A stretch of DNA of 64,000 nucleotides from Alicyclobacillus_A sp963788285 (lineage in GTDB: Bacteria; Bacillota; Bacilli; Alicyclobacillales; Alicyclobacillaceae), in contig CAWBGB010000007.1 in assembly GCA_963788285.1 (NCBI GenBank), forward strand, positions 62,001-126,000. The letters run 5' to 3'. Positions 42,900 to 52,161 of this stretch are shown in pieces. Position numbers and translations under genes: made by a program. The notes beneath the pieces are model-generated. The model was not told the origin of the DNA. It saw nothing but the letters and a program-made list of their open reading frames with translations, and made no database searches. Numbering within the stretch: position 1 is the stretch's first letter; every line of letters starts with the position of its first letter.

Positions 42900-44804
42900 T
42901 TAGAACACACCTCCTACGCGGTACATCGCAATGGCCAGGACAATCAACAAGCCAAACCCTGCCACGACGCTGTACGTTTGCACCTGCCCCGTTTGCGTGT
43001 ACTTGAGGCCGAGGCCCAGGTAGTAGACGACCCTCGCGACGAATTTCACGATAGCGTCTACAATGTACCTGTCTACACCATCCACGATGGCCGCAATCAC
43101 CTTGCCGCCCCTGACAACCACCGCGCCGTAAATTTCGTCGAAGAAGAACTTCCTGTACGAAATCTGATAGAGGAATCCAAATCCACGGGCCAGCCTGCCA
43201 GGATTCACAAGGGGACGCCAGTACAGGATGGCCGCCAGCAGGATACCCAGCAGCCCGATGACGACGCTCAGTGCCATCAAGGGGACGTTCTCGCTGTAGG
43301 TGACGCCAACCGTGCCCCCTGTGTAATCCGCAAACAGGTATTTCTCCAGCCCGTTTCCGTTCAACGGCGTGTTGAAGAAACCGCCCACCGTGGCAAGGAT
43401 GGCGAGCACCACGAGCGGAAGGTTCATCACCCACCCGCCTTCGTGGGCGTTCTCGTACTTCACTAGATCTCGCGGCTCACCGGTGAATGTCAGGAAGAAC
43501 ACGCGGAAAATGTAGAAGGACGTGCAGAACGCGGCAACCAGCGCGAAGATGTAGAGCACCGTGTGTCCACTTTGCAGTGTCGCGTTCAGAATGTTGTCCT
43601 TCGACCAAAATCCTGCAAACGGAACAATGCCCGCGAGCGACAGGGCGCCTGCCAGAAACGTCCACATGGTGAGCGGCAGTTTCTTGCGAAGCCCCCCCAT
43701 CTCGAACAAGTCCTGCGTGCCGACGGCGTGGATGACGGAGCCAGCTGCCAAGAACAAGAGGGCCTTAAAGAAGGCGTGCGTCATCAGATGGAAGACGCCG
43801 TAGGCGTACGCTCCGACGCCGAGTGCCATCATCATGTAGCCGAGCTGCGAGATGGTCGAGTACGCAATGACGCGCTTGATGTCGCGCTGCGTCAGTGCAA
43901 TCAAAGCCCCCAGCAATGCGGTGATACCGCCAATCCAAGCAACCGTTGTGAGTGCCTCGGGACTCGCCTGAAACAGTGGGTACGCGCGAGCCACGAGATA
44001 CACGCCGGCCGCAACCATGGTCGCGGCGTGAATCAACGCGGAGACTGGCGTTGGGCCTTCCATCGCATCTGGCAACCAGACGTGGAGCGGGAACTGCGCG
44101 GATTTGCCGATGGCACCGACAAAGATGAGGATGGCCGTCAACGTCACGAAAGCTTGGCCGGAAATCCAACCCAGCGCTAGTTTGTGGGAGGCAGCCGCGA
44201 CGAAAATGGTGTTGTAGTCGAACGAGCCGCTTGCCAAAAACAACAGAATGATGCCCGCGAACAAGCCGACGTCACCGATGCGCGTGACGATGAACGACTT
44301 TTTGGCTGCGAGCGCCGCCTCGGGTTTGAAGTACCAAAACCCGACCAGCAGGTACGAGCACAGGCCGACCATTTCCCAGAAAATGTATAGTTGGAGGAAA
44401 TTTGGGGAAATGACCAATGCCAGCATCGAGAATACGAACAAGTTCAAGTATTGGTAGAACACGGAAAACCGCTCATCGTTGTGCATGTAGCCTTTCGAAA
44501 ACAAGAGTACCAACGTGCTGACCAGGGTAACCACAACCAACATCAGGGCGTCGAGGTGCGTAACTTCAAACCCGACGCTGATGGACCGGGAGCCCACCGT
44601 CAGCCAGTGGAACGTGTAGGCTGCGACTTGGTCCGGATTGGACCCAACCGCGTGAAACACGGCCACGCTGATCAGGAATGAGATGAACGTGAGCACGACT
44701 GAAATGCCGGCGACAATGCCTTCGGGGACGTGCCTCCCGAGACAGAGAAGGAATATGTACGCCACAAGTGGCAACAGTGGAACGAGCCATGCGTATGCAA
44801 CCAT
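42900..44804 (-). CDS. nuoL: NADH-quinone oxidoreductase subunit L
   Basis: This 634-residue protein is the distal antiporter-like subunit. Signatures are FWEMVGLCSYLLVGFWYFKP (with the conserved Glu), KSAQFPLHVWLPDAMEGPTP and VSALIHAATMVAAGVYLVAR. The C-terminal part holds the long amphipathic helix that runs along NuoM and NuoN, ending in further membrane helices. Length and motifs are normal. Confidence 0.96.
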   Translation of the reverse strand: MVAYAWLVPLLPLVAYIFLLCLGRHVPEGIVAGISVVLTFISFLISVAVFHAVGSNPDQVAAYTFHWLTVGSRSISVGFEVTHLDALMLVVVTLVSTLVLLFSKGYMHNDERFSVFYQYLNLFVFSMLALVISPNFLQLYIFWEMVGLCSYLLVGFWYFKPEAALAAKKSFIVTRIGDVGLFAGIILLFLASGSFDYNTIFVAAASHKLALGWISGQAFVTLTAILIFVGAIGKSAQFPLHVWLPDAMEGPTPVSALIHAATMVAAGVYLVARAYPLFQASPEALTTVAWIGGITALLGALIALTQRDIKRVIAYSTISQLGYMMMALGVGAYAYGVFHLMTHAFFKALLFLAAGSVIHAVGTQDLFEMGGLRKKLPLTMWTFLAGALSLAGIVPFAGFWSKDNILNATLQSGHTVLYIFALVAAFCTSFYIFRVFFLTFTGEPRDLVKYENAHEGGWVMNLPLVVLAILATVGGFFNTPLNGNGLEKYLFADYTGGTVGVTYSENVPLMALSVVIGLLGILLAAILYWRPLVNPGRLARGFGFLYQISYRKFFFDEIYGAVVVRGGKVIAAIVDGVDRYIVDAIVKFVARVVYYLGLGLKYTQTGQVQTYSVVAGFGLLIVLAIAMYRVGGVF

Positions 44805-44816
44805 CCAATCACCCCT

Positions 44817-45146
44817 TTACCACTTGTTGACGTCGAGATCCTTGACTTCGCTCGTCTTACGCAGACGGAAGATGGCTAACAACAACGCTAATCCGACGGC
44901 GATTTCAGCCGCTGCGACCGTGATAGTGAACAGTGAGAAAATCTGCCCATCCAAACTCGGTGTGTCACTCAACTTCGAGAATGCAACCAGATTGATGTTC
45001 GCCGCATTTAACATCAGTTCGATAGATACGAGCACAATGATGAGATTGCGCTTCGTCAGCGCCCCGTAGAGCCCGATGCAAAAGAGAATCGCTGCTAGCG
45101 CGAGAACAGAACCTGTTGGAATCGGAAACGGTGCCCCTCCAGCCAC
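44817..45146 (-). CDS. nuoK: NADH-quinone oxidoreductase subunit K
   Basis: This 109-residue protein has three membrane helices. It holds the two conserved acidic positions of the family, in IIVLVSIELMLNAANINLVA and in LFTITVAAAEIAVGLALLLA. It is part of the proton path between the quinone site and the antiporter subunits. It lies between nuoJ (1-base gap) and nuoL (12-base gap). Confidence 0.95.
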   Translation of the reverse strand: MAGGAPFPIPTGSVLALAAILFCIGLYGALTKRNLIIVLVSIELMLNAANINLVAFSKLSDTPSLDGQIFSLFTITVAAAEIAVGLALLLAIFRLRKTSEVKDLDVNKW

Positions 45147-45147
45147 C

Positions 45148-45663
45148 TTACTCGTCCTCCTTTCGATGATGTGCGAGAATCACCGCTCCAACGAGCGCGA
45201 CAATGAGCAGCAGCGATACCAGTTCAAACGGAATCGCATACTGTCTGAAGAGCGCCATGCCGATGGCGACCGGATTGCTGTTCCCGCCGTTTACGTCGAC
45301 GGACGTATCCGGTTGCGGCCAGGGCGTGGATCGGATTACGAGAAGAATAAGAATCCCTAGCAGCACACAGCCTACGGCGCTGAACACGTGTCGTGCATTC
45401 CATTGGAACGGTGGCTCTATCGCTTCATGGTTGGTCAGCATGATGGCAAACATCATCAAAATGGTGATAGCGCCAGCGTAAATCAGGATTTGCGCGACGC
45501 CCACAAACTCCGCGCCGAGCAGGAGGTAGATGGCCGCGCACCCTACGAACACGCCGCCGATGGCGAGCGCCATGTAGATGACCTTGCGAAAGCTCAGCAT
45601 GAGCACCGCGCAGCCCAGAATGCACAACGAGATCACGTAGAATGCAATCAGCGGCCCGTTCAC
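45148..45663 (-). CDS. nuoJ: NADH-quinone oxidoreductase subunit J
   Basis: The GTG start overlaps the nuoI stop in a GTGA, so the two are translationally coupled. The 171-residue product has five membrane helices and the conserved segment GAEFVGVAQILIYAGAITIL. It is a membrane-arm subunit of complex I whose helix 3 rearranges during turnover. Confidence 0.95.
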   Translation of the reverse strand: MNGPLIAFYVISLCILGCAVLMLSFRKVIYMALAIGGVFVGCAAIYLLLGAEFVGVAQILIYAGAITILMMFAIMLTNHEAIEPPFQWNARHVFSAVGCVLLGILILLVIRSTPWPQPDTSVDVNGGNSNPVAIGMALFRQYAIPFELVSLLLIVALVGAVILAHHRKEDE

Positions 45664-46112
45664 TTGGCGTCACCCGCCTTCTCGGTGTTCGCTTGTGCGG
45701 CTCTATCGGGGTGTGACTGCTCATACTTCAACTGATTCTCGTGTAACCAGTGCATATCCAGGTACAAGTCGTCGCGTGAGTACTTGGCCATCTCAAACGT
45801 ATCGGACATGAGCACCGCCTCGGTCGGGCACACCTCTGTGCACAAGTCGCAGAGAATGCAAATGTCGAAGTTGATGTCAAAAGTGTTGATTTTCATCTTC
45901 TTGTTTTCATCCCGCTCGCCCGACAGAGAAATGCAACTGGTGGGACAGATGCGCGCGCACTGATTGCAAGCAATGCAAAGCTCCGGAATGAAGCGATGAA
46001 CGCCACGAAAGCGCTCCGGCCACTCCGGCTTCACGTCGGGGTACTGCAGGGTGACCTTCTTTTTGGGCAACTGACGCAGCGTGACGCTGAGTCCTTTCAC
46101 GAAACCAATCAT
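45660..46112 (-). CDS. nuoI: NADH-quinone oxidoreductase subunit I
   Basis: This 150-residue ferredoxin-like subunit has two 4Fe-4S motifs. The first is Cys46, 49, 52 and 56 (CIACNQCARICP). The second is Cys85, 88, 91 and 95 (CILCDLCTEVCP). These hold clusters N6a and N6b, which pass electrons to the N2 cluster in NuoB. The C-terminal tail is hydrophilic. Length and motifs are complete. Confidence 0.96.
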   Translation of the reverse strand: MIGFVKGLSVTLRQLPKKKVTLQYPDVKPEWPERFRGVHRFIPELCIACNQCARICPTSCISLSGERDENKKMKINTFDINFDICILCDLCTEVCPTEAVLMSDTFEMAKYSRDDLYLDMHWLHENQLKYEQSHPDRAAQANTEKAGDAK

Positions 46113-46136
46113 GATTTCACCCCATTTCTCCCGTGT

Positions 46137-47126
46137 TTACCAAATCGCCTTCAAGACGCCGGTGAGTACGAGGTTCACAAGCGCCAGCGGCAACAGCACT
46201 TTCCAGCTGAACGTCATCAGCTGGTCCACGCGGAAGCGCGGGAGCGTGGCCTGCAGCCAGAACTGAAAGAAGATGTACAGGAACACCTTGATGGCAAACC
46301 ACAGCCAACCTGGCAGGAGCGGGCCGCTCCAACCGCCGAGGAACAAGGTGGTGCACAAGCCAGCCATGGCAAACAAGTACATGTACTCCGTGAGCATGAA
46401 AAACGCGAACCGAAAACCGGTGTACTCCACGTGGTACCCTGCGACCAATTCCGATTCAGCTTCCGGCAGGTCAAAGGGCGTCCGGTTCAACTCCGCAGTC
46501 GATGCAATGAGAAAGACGATAAAGCCGAGAACTTGTGGGATACAATTCCACAATCCAGCGTGCTCTTGAGCGAGCACGATGTCGTTGAGGTTGAGCGATC
46601 CGGCCATCAGGACCACACCGACCAGCGACAGTCCGAGAGGAATTTCGTACGAGAGCATCTGCGCAGCGCTTCGCATGCCGCCAATCAGTGCGTATTTGTT
46701 GTTGGATGCCCACCCTGCAAGCATCACGCCGTGAATGGTGATGGCGGACAACGCGAGGTAGAAAAGCACTCCAATGCCGAGGTTCGCTGTAAACACGTTG
46801 TGCGCACTGAACGGAATCACGGCCAGCACCGTGAAAGAAGGTACAAACGCGATGATGGGTGCGAGCATAAACAGCGCCCTGTCCGCCTTGGCGGGTACGA
46901 CGTCTTCCTTGATGAGCAGTTTTATGACGTCCGCAATGGTCTGGAACAGCCCCAATGGGCCCACGCGGTTGGGCCCGATGCGCAACTGCATCCAGCCGAG
47001 TATTCTTCGCTGGACGTAGATGGTATACGTCACGACCCCCAGCGCAAGGAGGAGGGTGACCACCGCACCGATGAGCATCACGAGGACCGACGGTACTGTC
47101 AGCGGTTGGCTGCGCCAATCCCACAT
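46137..47126 (-). CDS. nuoH: NADH-quinone oxidoreductase subunit H
   Basis: The ATG overlaps the nuoD stop (TGATG), so it is coupled. The 329-residue protein has eight membrane helices and the conserved quinone-chamber segments RIGPNRVGPLGLFQTIADVI and STAELNRTPFDLPEAESELV, whose acidic residues link quinone reduction to proton movement. It anchors the hydrophilic arm to the membrane. Confidence 0.96.
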   Translation of the reverse strand: MWDWRSQPLTVPSVLVMLIGAVVTLLLALGVVTYTIYVQRRILGWMQLRIGPNRVGPLGLFQTIADVIKLLIKEDVVPAKADRALFMLAPIIAFVPSFTVLAVIPFSAHNVFTANLGIGVLFYLALSAITIHGVMLAGWASNNKYALIGGMRSAAQMLSYEIPLGLSLVGVVLMAGSLNLNDIVLAQEHAGLWNCIPQVLGFIVFLIASTAELNRTPFDLPEAESELVAGYHVEYTGFRFAFFMLTEYMYLFAMAGLCTTLFLGGWSGPLLPGWLWFAIKVFLYIFFQFWLQATLPRFRVDQLMTFSWKVLLPLALVNLVLTGVLKAIW

Positions 47127-48251
47127 CAGGCGTCCACCTCCCCAAGTACGATGTCCACCGCGCCCAAAATGGCGATCACATTTGCGATGCTTTGGCCGCG
47201 CAACAGCTCCGGCAACAACTGCAAGTTGATGAACGAAGGCTTTCGGATCTTCAATCGATAAGGCTTGTCTTTTCCTTCGCTGACAATGTAGAAGCCGAGT
47301 TCCCCACGAGCGCCTTCAATGCCGCTGTAATACTCGCCGGTGGGCACGCGGATCATCTTCGGCACTTTCCCCAGCACCGGTCCGGAGGAAGGGATACTTT
47401 TCAGTGCCTGTTCCACAATCCGCAAGGACTCTTTGATTTCCAGCAGGTGCAAGTAATATCGGTCAAAGCAATCGCCATTTTGCCCGACCGGGATGTCAAA
47501 ATCAAAACGGTCGTAGATGCTGTACGGTTTCTTGCGACGGAGGTCCCACTGGTAGCCTGTGGACCTCAGGTTGATGCCGCTCAGGCCATACGCCAGAGCA
47601 GTTTCTGTATCAAACTTGCCGATGCCGCGCGTGCGCGCCAGAAAGATCTCATTGCCGGTAATCAGCTCGTCGTACATGGGTAACTTCTTCTTCAGGTACT
47701 GGACGAAGTCCGCTACTTTTTCAAGCCATCCTGGAGGCGCGTCCCATTTCACACCGCCGACACGCAGGTAGTTGTAAGTGAGCCGTGCACCACAGATTTC
47801 ATTGAACAGTTGAACGATTTGTTCCCGTATCTGCGAATGCGTACAGGAACGGGCTCATCGCCCCGAGGTCCAACAGATACGCACCGATGAACATCAAGTG
47901 AGACGCCACGCGCTGCATCTCCATGACAATGACGCGCAGATATTCGGCCCGTTCGGGAACTTCCAGGTCCATCGCCTGCTCAATGGTGTGACAAAACGCG
48001 TAGTTGTTCAACATGGCGGCCAAGTAATCGAGGCGGTCCGTGTAGGGAATGATTTGCGTGTACTGCAAGTCTTCCGCCAGCTTCTCTGTGCCGCGATGTA
48101 AATAGCCAATGACCGGTTCCGCATCCGTTATGGTCTCTCCGTTGATTTTCACGAGCAGCCGGAGCACGCCGTGCGTGCTTGGATGCTGCGGCCCGAGATT
48201 GAGTAACATCTCTTCGGTGCGAACCTGATCTTTCTCGTCAATGAGTGACAC
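47126..48251 (-). pseudogene. nuoD: NADH-quinone oxidoreductase subunit D with one frameshift
   Basis: The GTG start at 48251 opens MSLIDEKDQVRTEEMLLNLG, then PQHPSTHGVLRLLVKINGET, with the quinone-site His in PSTHG. At about 47835 one base is missing, after FLYAF. The protein goes on in another frame as IREQIVQLFNEICGARLTYN, then YLRVGGVKWDAPPGWLEKV, and reaches the normal C-terminus VIAILGAVDIVLGEVD. Everything else is intact, and neighbouring nuo genes are unbroken. NuoD forms the quinone pocket with NuoB, so a true lesion would kill the complex. A sequence error is therefore a serious possibility. Confidence 0.9.
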
Positions 48252-48257
48252 TGGGCA

Positions 48258-48893
48258 TCAGGCCTCCCATGCACTGTAGTCTTTGCGAAGCGGATGGCCA
48301 TTGAAGTCTTCGTCCAGCATAATCCGCCTCAGATCCGGGTGGCCGGTGAATGTCACGCCGAGCAAGTCGTAGATTTCGCGCTCTTCCCAGTTGACACCCG
48401 GGTGCACAGCGCACAGAGACGGTATCTCCGCCCGTTCCCTGTCCGTCCTCGTCTTCAGGCAGATGAAGTGGCCGAGTTCGGTCGATTGCAGGTAAATGAC
48501 AACCTCAATGTAGTTCGGATAGTCGGTTCCGGCCATGCACTCCAAGTAATTCAGTTGATAGGCGTCGCTTCGCTTTAGAAGGTCCACCACGGCTACCCAA
48601 TCTTCTTTGCGAATTAGGAGCATCGGGTGGATGTGGGCAGTCCCCGTCTCGACGACAGCTTCAGCGCTCAACCGTTGCTCTATGAATGTTCGGACCTCTT
48701 GCGCTTTCGCTTTGGCGGCCTCTACCCGCGGATCTGGCGGTGGTGGCGCCTTTTTGGGAGGAGCTGGCTTGGCCACTGCACCGGACGCTACAGCCGGCTT
48801 CGAAACCGATTTGAGCCTTTCAGCGGCAGGGCCAGATTTCTCCTTGCCTTCTAACTCTGTCGGTGCAATCCGATTTTCTTGATCTTCACTCAC
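48258..48893 (-). CDS. nuoC: NADH-quinone oxidoreductase subunit C with a Pro/Ala/Lys-rich extension
   Basis: The GTG at 48893 overlaps the nuoB stop by four bases and gives 211 residues. The first 70 or so residues are a hydrophilic extension rich in Glu, Lys, Ala and Pro, including KPAPPKKAPPPPDPRVEAAK. The NuoC (30-kDa) domain follows, with LKTRTDRERAEIPSLCAVHP and the signature WEEREIYDLLGVTFTGHPDL. NuoC supports NuoD and NuoB in the hydrophilic arm. Similar extensions occur in other Bacilli with 11-subunit Nuo, where the NADH module is missing. Confidence 0.92.
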   Translation of the reverse strand: MSEDQENRIAPTELEGKEKSGPAAERLKSVSKPAVASGAVAKPAPPKKAPPPPDPRVEAAKAKAQEVRTFIEQRLSAEAVVETGTAHIHPMLLIRKEDWVAVVDLLKRSDAYQLNYLECMAGTDYPNYIEVVIYLQSTELGHFICLKTRTDRERAEIPSLCAVHPGVNWEEREIYDLLGVTFTGHPDLRRIMLDEDFNGHPLRKDYSAWEA

Positions 48894-49435
48894 GCACGGG
48901 TCACCTTCTTCCCGCGGGCCTCCATGCGAATTTTCTCCTGCAGCATGTTGAGCCCATAGATGAGCGCCGGCGGAGATGGCGGGCAGCCCGGAATGTACAC
49001 ATCTACGGGGACAACCTGATCCACACCCTTCAATACCGAGTAACTTCGGACGTATGGACCGCCAGCCGTCGCGCACACGCCCATGGAGATGACCCATTTC
49101 GGTTCTGCCATTTGGTCGTACAATCGACGGATCAGCGGCGCCATCTTCTTCGTCACAGTACCTGCGACAATCATCACATCCGACTGGCGGGGTGACGCGC
49201 GAAAGATCATGCCGAACCGATCCAGGTCATAGTGCGCAGCAGCTGCACCCATCATTTCGATGGCACAGCACGCCAATCCGAGCGTCATCGGCCACAAGCT
49301 GTTACTGCGCGCCCATCCTTTCAGCGTTTCCAAGGAGTTGAGCAGAACGCCTCCGCGGTTTAATTCCGCGTTTTCTTCGGGCGTCAGCCCTTCGTACTCA
49401 ATAATTGGCAACTGCGAAGCGCGCGTCAGGTCCAT
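48890..49435 (-). CDS. nuoB: NADH-quinone oxidoreductase subunit B
   Basis: This 181-residue protein holds the N2 cluster: the tandem Cys56-Cys57 in LGLACCAIEMM, a Cys in SMGVCATAGGPYVRSYSVL and a Cys in YIPGCPPSPPALIYGL. It hands electrons to quinone at the NuoD interface. Its start overlaps the nuoA stop by 10 bases. All ligands are present. Confidence 0.96.
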   Translation of the reverse strand: MDLTRASQLPIIEYEGLTPEENAELNRGGVLLNSLETLKGWARSNSLWPMTLGLACCAIEMMGAAAAHYDLDRFGMIFRASPRQSDVMIVAGTVTKKMAPLIRRLYDQMAEPKWVISMGVCATAGGPYVRSYSVLKGVDQVVPVDVYIPGCPPSPPALIYGLNMLQEKIRMEARGKKVTRA

Positions 49436-49803
49436 TCGAGCACCTTCTTTCTCCAGGCGTACATGAGTCCAATCACCAACATGAAGAGGAATAGGAGCAT
49501 CTCCACAAGTGCAAACAGGCCGAGTTTGTGGAAACTAGCGGCCCAAGGGTACAAGAACAGGGTTTCGACGTCGAACACGACGAACAACAGCGCAAATAAG
49601 TAGTAGCGCGCGTTGTATCGCACGTGCGCGTCTCCAATGGGTTCGACACCGCTTTCATAGGTGGTGAGTTTGGCGCTGGTTGGCCGATGCGGTCTGAGCA
49701 GAGGACCAAGCACCCACAGTGCGCCCACAGGCAAGAGAATGCCGAGGACCAAGAAGAACACGACAAACAGGTAGCCGTTCCAGTACTGGAACATGTGGGC
49801 CAT
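49426..49803 (-). CDS. nuoA: NADH-quinone oxidoreductase subunit A
   Basis: The ATG at 49803 (MAHMFQYWNG) with TGGAGGGA upstream gives 125 residues; the more upstream frame start at 49953 lies in the promoter leader. Three membrane helices and the signatures KLTTYESGVEPIGDAHVRYN and YLFALLFVVFDVETLFLYPW are typical. It is the first gene of nuoABCDHIJKLMN, about 155 bases after a strong promoter. Confidence 0.95.
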   Translation of the reverse strand: MAHMFQYWNGYLFVVFFLVLGILLPVGALWVLGPLLRPHRPTSAKLTTYESGVEPIGDAHVRYNARYYLFALLFVVFDVETLFLYPWAASFHKLGLFALVEMLLFLFMLVIGLMYAWRKKVLEWT

Positions 49804-49965
49804 GACTGTCCCTCCAGGCTGAGAATGAGATGAGACCAGCTCCGTCGCACGGAACGTTGTGCCTAATAGCACAAGTTTCGAAGGGGAGCGCGTCACAACC
49901 TTGTGTCGGTTGCGTACTAAAATCACTATTTTTAAAACTAATAGAGTGTTCACATAACATTCAAT

Positions 49966-49994
49966 ATTATAACAGACGTTGATTTAGGTGTAAA
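49966..49994 (-). promoter_or_regulatory. Sigma-A promoter of the nuo operon
   Basis: On the minus strand TTTACA (49989-49994), exactly 17 bases, then TATAAT (49966-49971) with an upstream TGn extension. Transcription would begin near 49959, leaving a leader of about 155 bases before nuoA. It lies just downstream of the atp terminator, so the nuo operon is transcribed on its own. Confidence 0.8.
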
Positions 49995-50040
49995 ACAAGA
50001 GGGCTATCCGGCACCAGTTCTCCTGTGGCCTAGATAGCCC
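49994..50040 (-). terminator. Terminator of the atp operon
   Basis: GGGCTATC (50001-50008) and GATAGCCC (50033-50040) pair around a GC-rich inner loop. On the minus strand the T-rich CTCTTGTTTTA follows. It overlaps the -35 box of the nuo promoter by one base. Confidence 0.75.
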
Positions 50041-50079
50041 TTCGATAGTTTTATAACAACGAGATGTATATCGTCATTG

Positions 50080-50523
50080 TCACTGTCCAGATGCCTTGCC
50101 GGAACTTAGGTCGCCTCCCGCCTTGCTAGACAATTCGACGACTTCCAGCCGGCGCAACGCCCGCTGTAAGGCAGCCTCCGCTCGGGGGATGTCCACGCCT
50201 TCCTTCTGAGCCAAGCGCTTCTCCGCGCGCTCCTTCGCAGCACGTGCCCTATCCACATCAATCATTGAGGCGAGCTCTGCAGCATCCGCCAGAATCGTTA
50301 CCTTTTCCGGGAGTACTTCCAAAAATCCGCCGTTCACGTTGATGAAGTCTTCGCCCGCGTCCGTCTTTACCTTGACAATGCATGGCTTGACGGTAGCCGC
50401 GAGCGGCGCGTGGCGAGGGAGGATGCCGAGTTCGCCGCCGCCGGTAAGCACGGTGATGAAGTTGACCTGTTCCGACACAACCAGGCGCTCTGGTGTGACG
50501 ACTTCCAGAAGCACGCTACTCAT
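50080..50523 (-). CDS. atpC: ATP synthase epsilon subunit
   Basis: The ATG at 50523 with TGGAGG upstream gives 147 residues. The N-terminal beta domain has the signature LTGGGELGILPRHAPLAATV, and the C-terminal two-helix domain (DVDRARAAKERAEKRLA) can regulate the enzyme. It is the last gene of the atp operon and sits in the central stalk of F1. Confidence 0.95.
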   Translation of the reverse strand: MSSVLLEVVTPERLVVSEQVNFITVLTGGGELGILPRHAPLAATVKPCIVKVKTDAGEDFINVNGGFLEVLPEKVTILADAAELASMIDVDRARAAKERAEKRLAQKEGVDIPRAEAALQRALRRLEVVELSSKAGGDLSSGKASGQ

Positions 50524-50653
50524 GTCAACCTCCAGTCTGTGACCCATCCGACGCCCACATCCGCTTAACGCCGACAGGTCACCAGGAACTTGGTACAGTG
50601 GATGGGCCCCCTATAAGAGAGTCACATAGTCTCTTGGGGAGCCCTCGTCCACA

Positions 50654-52060
50654 TCAAACGCTGATACCGTCAGCCTTGGCTGCTGCAACAACATCCTCGA
50701 TGGAGCCTTTGTAACGGAAGTACGGTTCCGGGATGTCGTCATGTTTTCCTTCGAGGATTTCCTTGAAGCTGCGAACGGTGTCCTTGACCGGTACGTACTT
50801 ACCTGGAAGACCCGTAAACGCTTCACCCACGAAGAATGGCTGCGAAAGGAAGTTTTGAATCTTCCGGGCGCGAGTGACAGTGAGTTTATCTTCGTCGCTC
50901 AGTTCGTCCATACCCAGGATGGCGATGATATCCTGGAGTTCGCGGTAGCGCTGCAACACCTGCTGAACACCACGCGCCACCGTGTAGTGCTCTTCGCCGA
51001 CAATCTCCGGGGAGAGCGCGCGGGATGTGGACGCGAGCGGATCCACAGCTGGGTACAGACCCATTTCCGCAATGCGACGGTCCAAGTTCGTCGTTGCATC
51101 CAAGTGCGTAAACGTGTTGGCCGGCGCGGGGTCGGTGTAGTCGTCGGCAGGCACGTAGATGGCCTGAATGGACGTGACGGAACCCTTGATGGTTGACGCA
51201 ATGCGTTCTTGCAACTGGCCCATTTCCGTTGCCAGGGTCGGTTGGTAACCGACGGCAGAGGGCATACGACCGAGCAACGCGGACACCTCGGAACCAGCCT
51301 GTGTGAAGCGGAAGATGTTGTCCACGAAGAACAACACGTCGCGTTGCTCCACGTCGCGGAAGTATTCTGCCATTGTCAGACCGGTCAACGCGACGCGCAG
51401 GCGCGCACCGGGGGGCTCGTTCATCTGACCGAAGACCATGGCGGTCTTGTCGATAACGCCAGAATCCTTCATTTCGTGGTAGAGGTCGTTCCCCTCACGT
51501 GTACGTTCACCAACACCTGCGAATACGGAGTAACCACCGTGTTCCTTCGCGATGTTGTGGATGAGCTCCTGAATCAAGACGGTCTTGCCGACGCCGGCAC
51601 CACCGAAGAGACCAATCTTACCACCCTTGACGTACGGCGCGAGCAGGTCGATGACCTTGATGCCAGTTTCAAAGATTTCCATGGTAGTAGAGAGTTCGCT
51701 GAAGTCTGGCGCGGAACGGTGAATCGACCACAGCTCCTCCGATTTGGCCGGTCCTTGTTCGTCAATCGTTTCTCCAAGCACGTTGAAAATGCGGCCCAGC
51801 GTGACTTGCCCGACTGGAATGGAAATCGGTCGACCCGTATCGGTCACTTCCATACCGCGAACGACGCCGTCCGTGGAGGACATAGCGACCGTACGCACTA
51901 CGTTGTCCCCGAGGTGCAGGGCGACTTCCAGTGTCAGGTGAATGGACACCTCGCCGTCGTGGTCAATCCGCAGGGCGTTGTTGATGGCTGGTAGTTGACC
52001 CTCGGCGAAGCGCACGTCGACGACGGGGCCCATGACCGTCACAACCTGTCCCTTGTTCAA
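50654..52060 (-). CDS. atpD: ATP synthase beta subunit
   Basis: The TTG at 52060 with AGAGGAGGG upstream gives 468 residues, the usual length; a frame start at 52087 precedes the ribosome site. Walker A is GGAGVGKT (153-160), and the catalytic Glu lies in VFAGVGERTREGNDLYHEM. The family signature PAVDPLASTSR is present. It carries the catalytic sites of F1. Confidence 0.97.
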   Translation of the reverse strand: MNKGQVVTVMGPVVDVRFAEGQLPAINNALRIDHDGEVSIHLTLEVALHLGDNVVRTVAMSSTDGVVRGMEVTDTGRPISIPVGQVTLGRIFNVLGETIDEQGPAKSEELWSIHRSAPDFSELSTTMEIFETGIKVIDLLAPYVKGGKIGLFGGAGVGKTVLIQELIHNIAKEHGGYSVFAGVGERTREGNDLYHEMKDSGVIDKTAMVFGQMNEPPGARLRVALTGLTMAEYFRDVEQRDVLFFVDNIFRFTQAGSEVSALLGRMPSAVGYQPTLATEMGQLQERIASTIKGSVTSIQAIYVPADDYTDPAPANTFTHLDATTNLDRRIAEMGLYPAVDPLASTSRALSPEIVGEEHYTVARGVQQVLQRYRELQDIIAILGMDELSDEDKLTVTRARKIQNFLSQPFFVGEAFTGLPGKYVPVKDTVRSFKEILEGKHDDIPEPYFRYKGSIEDVVAAAKADGISV

Positions 52061-52161
52061 AATAGTCCCTCCTCTGGCCAAGGCCATCCAAGCGTAGGGA
52101 GACGTGGGAGTGGCTCTTGGCTTTGACGTTCAACCCGTACAAACAGGGCGCTTACGTGGCG

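Noticed and set aside
43563..44180. 205-codon plus-strand open frame
   Set aside because: It is antisense to nuoL and has shadow-type composition.
45996..47261. 421-codon plus-strand open frame
   Set aside because: It is antisense to nuoH and nuoI. The translation is His/Gln/Arg-rich and shadow-like.
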